Shown piece by piece: positions 5,529-7,391 of a stretch of DNA of 7,391 nt (positions are counted from its first letter, which is position 1; every line of letters begins with the position of its first letter). The notes under the pieces were generated by a model. That model did not search any database and was not told the DNA's origin. It saw only the letters and a list, made by a program, of their open reading frames with translations. The stretch is from Acidobacteriota bacterium (GTDB lineage Bacteria > Acidobacteriota > Vicinamibacteria > Vicinamibacterales > 2-12-FULL-66-21): assembly GCA_020200195.1 (NCBI GenBank), contig JAIVJE010000326.1, forward strand, positions 1-7,391, given 5' to 3'. The position numbers and the translations under genes are program-made.

Positions 5529-6218
5529 ATGACGGCGCCAGCGGTGGTCATAGCCGCCTCCAACCTGATGCCCGCGCTGCGCGAACGACTTGCAGGCGCG
5601 GGTGAGTTGCTCACCTTCGCAGACACCGAGCCGATCCAGGCACTCCAGGCGATGCTGGAACATCGCCCGGACCTCATCGTCCTCGAGCGCCTGTTCGCGG
5701 CGACGCCGCGCGGCGCGGCGCTCATTAACCGCATCAAGACGGATCCGCAGCTGGCGCATGCCGAGGTGCGGGTCATGTCGCACACGGGGGACTACACAAG
5801 GCAGGTGTCGAAGCCCGCAAGCGCGGCGCCGGCCGGCAGCGCGGGAGGATCGGGGACAGCGGGCGCTCCGGTGGCAACCGAAACGCCACCCCCCCTCGAC
5901 TGGCACGGCACGCGGCGGGCGCCACGCTTCCGCGTACGCGGCGGCGTCGAAATGCAACTCGATGGCAATCCCGCGACCATCGTCGATCTGTCGACCGTCG
6001 GCGCACAGGTGATCTCGTCGACGATCCTGCGGCCGAATCAGAAGCTGCGTGTGAGCATCCCGAACGACGATTTCGTGATGCGGTTCCGCGGCGCCGTCGC
6101 GTGGGCGAAGTTCGAATTGCCCAATCCGACGGCTCCGCCCCGATACCGCGCGGGGATCGAGTTCATCGACGCGGACGCCACCGCGGTGGACGACTACGGC
6201 AACAAGATCAAAGTGTAG
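5529..6218 (+). CDS. pseudo-receiver / PilZ domain protein
   Basis: A 229-residue two-domain cytoplasmic protein. Residues 4-90 resemble a response-regulator receiver fold: hydrophobic strand AVVIAA, a helix, RPDLIVLERL, and VRVMSHTG. The usual phospho-accepting Asp of the LIVLD position is Glu53, so normal phosphorylation is not expected. Residues about 97-123 are a flexible Ala/Gly/Pro/Ser/Thr linker. Residues 127-225 are a PilZ domain with the two c-di-GMP contact motifs: RxxxR (Arg129-Arg133) and DLSTVG (Asp153, Ser155, Gly158), followed by the YRAGIEF strand that usually closes the barrel. It therefore probably binds c-di-GMP and passes the signal to an unknown partner. The ATG at 5529 was chosen because the -10 box sits just upstream; extending to a start at 5463 would run into ubiB. 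It is monocistronic, divergent from ubiB and convergent with purA. Confidence 0.85.
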   Translation: MTAPAVVIAASNLMPALRERLAGAGELLTFADTEPIQALQAMLEHRPDLIVLERLFAATPRGAALINRIKTDPQLAHAEVRVMSHTGDYTRQVSKPASAAPAGSAGGSGTAGAPVATETPPPLDWHGTRRAPRFRVRGGVEMQLDGNPATIVDLSTVGAQVISSTILRPNQKLRVSIPNDDFVMRFRGAVAWAKFELPNPTAPPRYRAGIEFIDADATAVDDYGNKIKV

Positions 6219-6365
6219 ACACGCCCGGTAGTCCTTACCTGCGCGGGCTGACGGCGGCATCGCACTAAGACTCGAAGACCCGAAGAACTAACATCAAACC
6301 CATGGATCGTCGTGTCTTCGCGACTTCGTGTCTTCGTGAGGGAAAACCGTCGGTTCGTCCCAGCG
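6219..6365. other. intergenic region between convergent PilZ and purA genes
   Basis: This 147-bp gap between convergent genes is the longest without a gene. It contains the inverted-repeat element at 6273-6336. An imperfect stem (6223-6230 with 6236-6248, five-base bulge) follows the PilZ stop, and a four-to-five-pair stem (6345-6355) followed by TTTT on the minus strand lies just after purA. Neither is a convincing intrinsic terminator. I see no small gene here. Confidence 0.6.
6273..6336. repeat. short inverted-repeat (MITE-like) element
   Basis: The left arm CGAAGACCCGAAG (6273-6285) pairs with the right arm CTTCGTGTCTTCG (6324-6336), with 12 of 13 positions complementary and a 38-nt loop. 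The right side also contains a direct repeat of CGTGTCTTCG at 6311-6320 and 6327-6336. Sequences of the type 'cacgaagacacgaag' at the ends of roughly 100-bp intergenic elements recur in many environmental bacterial genomes, and spurious reading frames through them give peptides like HEVAKTRR. I infer a dispersed, non-autonomous repeat; exact ends cannot be fixed from one copy. It might also fold in RNA and limit read-through between the convergent genes. Confidence 0.5.
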
Positions 6366-7391
6366 TCAGCGGAACCACTTCTCCACCACCGACGCCTCGC
6401 GGATGATCGTGTCCTCGCGCGCTGATCCGGTCGAAATCAGCGCCGCGGGTACCCCGGTGACCTCCTCCAGGCGGGCGATGTAAGCTCGGGCTTCGCGCGG
6501 CAGGTCGTCGAACCGGCGGACGCTTCGTGTGGGATCGTTCCAGCCGCCGAGCGTTTCGTACACCGGCTCGCACGCGGCGAGCTGTGCGAGGTCGCCAGGC
6601 ATCTCGGTCAGGCTCGCGCCCTTACAACGGTAGGATGTGCACACCTGCAGCTCAGGGAGTCCGTCGAGCACGTCGAGCTTGGTCAGGGCGAGCGCGTCGA
6701 GCCCGTTGACACGCACCGCGTACCGCACGGCCACGGCGTCGTACCATCCGCAGCGGCGGGGCCGTCCAGTCACCGCGCCGAACTCCTGACCGGTCTCGCG
6801 CAGCCGCGTGCCGATCTCGCCGGTCAGCTCCGTCGGCAGCGGCCCCTCACCGACCCGCGTCGTATAGGCCTTCGCGACGCCGAGCACGCCGTCGATCGCG
6901 CGGGGACCGATGCCGAGGCCGGTGCACACCCCTCCGATCGTCGCGTTCGAGGAGGTCACATACGGGTACGTGCCATGGTCGATGTCGAGCAGCGTGCCCT
7001 GCGCGCCTTCGAACATGATTGCCCGTCCGGCCTGCCGCGCGCGGGCGAGGAACAACGAGACATCGGTGACCCACGGCGACATGCGCGCCCAGGCGCGAGC
7101 CAGCTCGTCGAGGACGTGTCGCGCGTCCATCGTCGAGTCGGCGATGAGCCGGTTGCGTGCGGCGACGTTGTGCCGCACGGCTTCCGCGAGCAGGTCCGCG
7201 TTTGCCAGATCGCCGACACGCACGCCGCGCCGCGCAATCTTGTCCTCGTAGGCCGGTCCGATGCCGCGGGACGTCGTTCCGATCTTCCGCTCGCCGCGCC
7301 GCGCCTCGCTCAACAGGTCCAGTTCGCGGTGGTAGGGAAGAATGAGGTGCGCTTTGTCGCTGATGACCAGGCGATCGCCGATGTCGATGCC
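6366..7391 (-). CDS. purA: adenylosuccinate synthetase (5' part outside the window)
   Basis: The 341 visible residues are the central and C-terminal part of PurA, the cytoplasmic GTP-dependent enzyme joining IMP and aspartate to adenylosuccinate in AMP synthesis. The family is about 430 residues, so roughly 90 N-terminal residues, including the GDEGKGK phosphate loop, lie right of the window. Visible landmarks in order: AHLILPYHRELD; GTTSRGIGPAYEDK (IMP and subunit contact); FEGAQGTLLDIDHGTYP; TRVGEGPLPTEL; TGRPRRCGW, the arginine-bearing loop; LTKLDVLDG (guanine contact); and STGSARED near the end, the GTP-binding STG loop. The protein ends in a short VVEKWFR tail. No start codon is visible: the frame is open to the window edge. 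It is convergent with the PilZ gene and has no operon partner downstream inside the window. No disabling change is seen. Confidence 0.97.
   Translation of the reverse strand, partial: GIDIGDRLVISDKAHLILPYHRELDLLSEARRGERKIGTTSRGIGPAYEDKIARRGVRVGDLANADLLAEAVRHNVAARNRLIADSTMDARHVLDELARAWARMSPWVTDVSLFLARARQAGRAIMFEGAQGTLLDIDHGTYPYVTSSNATIGGVCTGLGIGPRAIDGVLGVAKAYTTRVGEGPLPTELTGEIGTRLRETGQEFGAVTGRPRRCGWYDAVAVRYAVRVNGLDALALTKLDVLDGLPELQVCTSYRCKGASLTEMPGDLAQLAACEPVYETLGGWNDPTRSVRRFDDLPREARAYIARLEEVTGVPAALISTGSAREDTIIREASVVEKWFR

Noticed and set aside
6223..6248. Stem after the PilZ stop as an intrinsic terminator
   Set aside because: Eight pairs are interrupted by a five-base bulge and there is no U-tract.
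5445..6260. Long open frame on the minus strand opposite the PilZ gene (271 codons)
   Set aside because: Its translation is Arg/His-rich with no recognisable domain, while the plus strand has clear PilZ motifs. Long antisense frames are expected in DNA of this GC content.
6345..6355. Hairpin AACCG-T-CGGTT followed by TTTT on the minus strand as a purA terminator
   Set aside because: With a realistic three-base loop only four pairs remain, too weak for a typical intrinsic terminator. It is kept only as a remark in the intergenic entry.
1..7391. CRISPR array, tRNA or rRNA gene, insertion sequence or prophage
   Set aside because: I saw no regular repeat-spacer pattern, cloverleaf, rRNA segment, transposase or phage motif. 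Apart from the short intergenic element, all the DNA is accounted for by ordinary genes and promoters.

Overview
The window is GC-rich bacterial chromosome, densely packed, with eight whole or partial housekeeping/accessory genes plus one small uncharacterised gene. Gene content points to an Acidobacteriota-like bacterium, perhaps Vicinamibacteria: a YtxJ/BrxC-type bacilliredoxin (a bacillithiol-user trait), a chlorite-dismutase/HemQ-family heme protein, a PilZ protein with a pseudo-receiver, and high GC. That assignment is inference; no rRNA or other phylogenetic marker lies in the window, and purA is too universal to decide it.

Layout. Positions 1-1438 (minus) hold a two-gene operon: a chlorite-dismutase-family protein, then an aldo/keto reductase that runs off the left edge and whose Shine-Dalgarno lies inside the end of the first gene. 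A 68-bp divergent promoter region (1439-1506) separates it from a rightward pair: a 98-residue protein of unknown function (1507-1803) and a monothiol bacilliredoxin (1823-2158). The bacilliredoxin ends 8 bp from the end of the next, leftward operon (5475 down to 2167): a UbiB/ABC1 atypical kinase, a HAD phosphatase and a ROK-family fructokinase (Mak type), tightly spaced or overlapping. A second divergent promoter region (5476-5528) separates that operon from a rightward pseudo-receiver/PilZ gene (5529-6218). Positions 6219-6365 are intergenic and carry a short inverted-repeat element that looks like a dispersed MITE-like repeat. From 6366 to the right edge is purA (minus, N-terminus outside the window).

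The most coherent unexpected signal is regulatory. Each gene that seems to begin a transcript has a TANNNT-type -10 box so close to the start codon that the mRNA should be leaderless or nearly so, whereas the downstream aldo/keto reductase has a strong AAGGAGG. The main protein-level curiosities are a chlorite-dismutase-family protein that by eye combines the decarboxylase-type tyrosine with a chlorite-dismutase-type arginine, and a PilZ protein whose receiver-like domain has Glu where the phospho-accepting Asp would be. I found no new multi-gene defence or mobile system.
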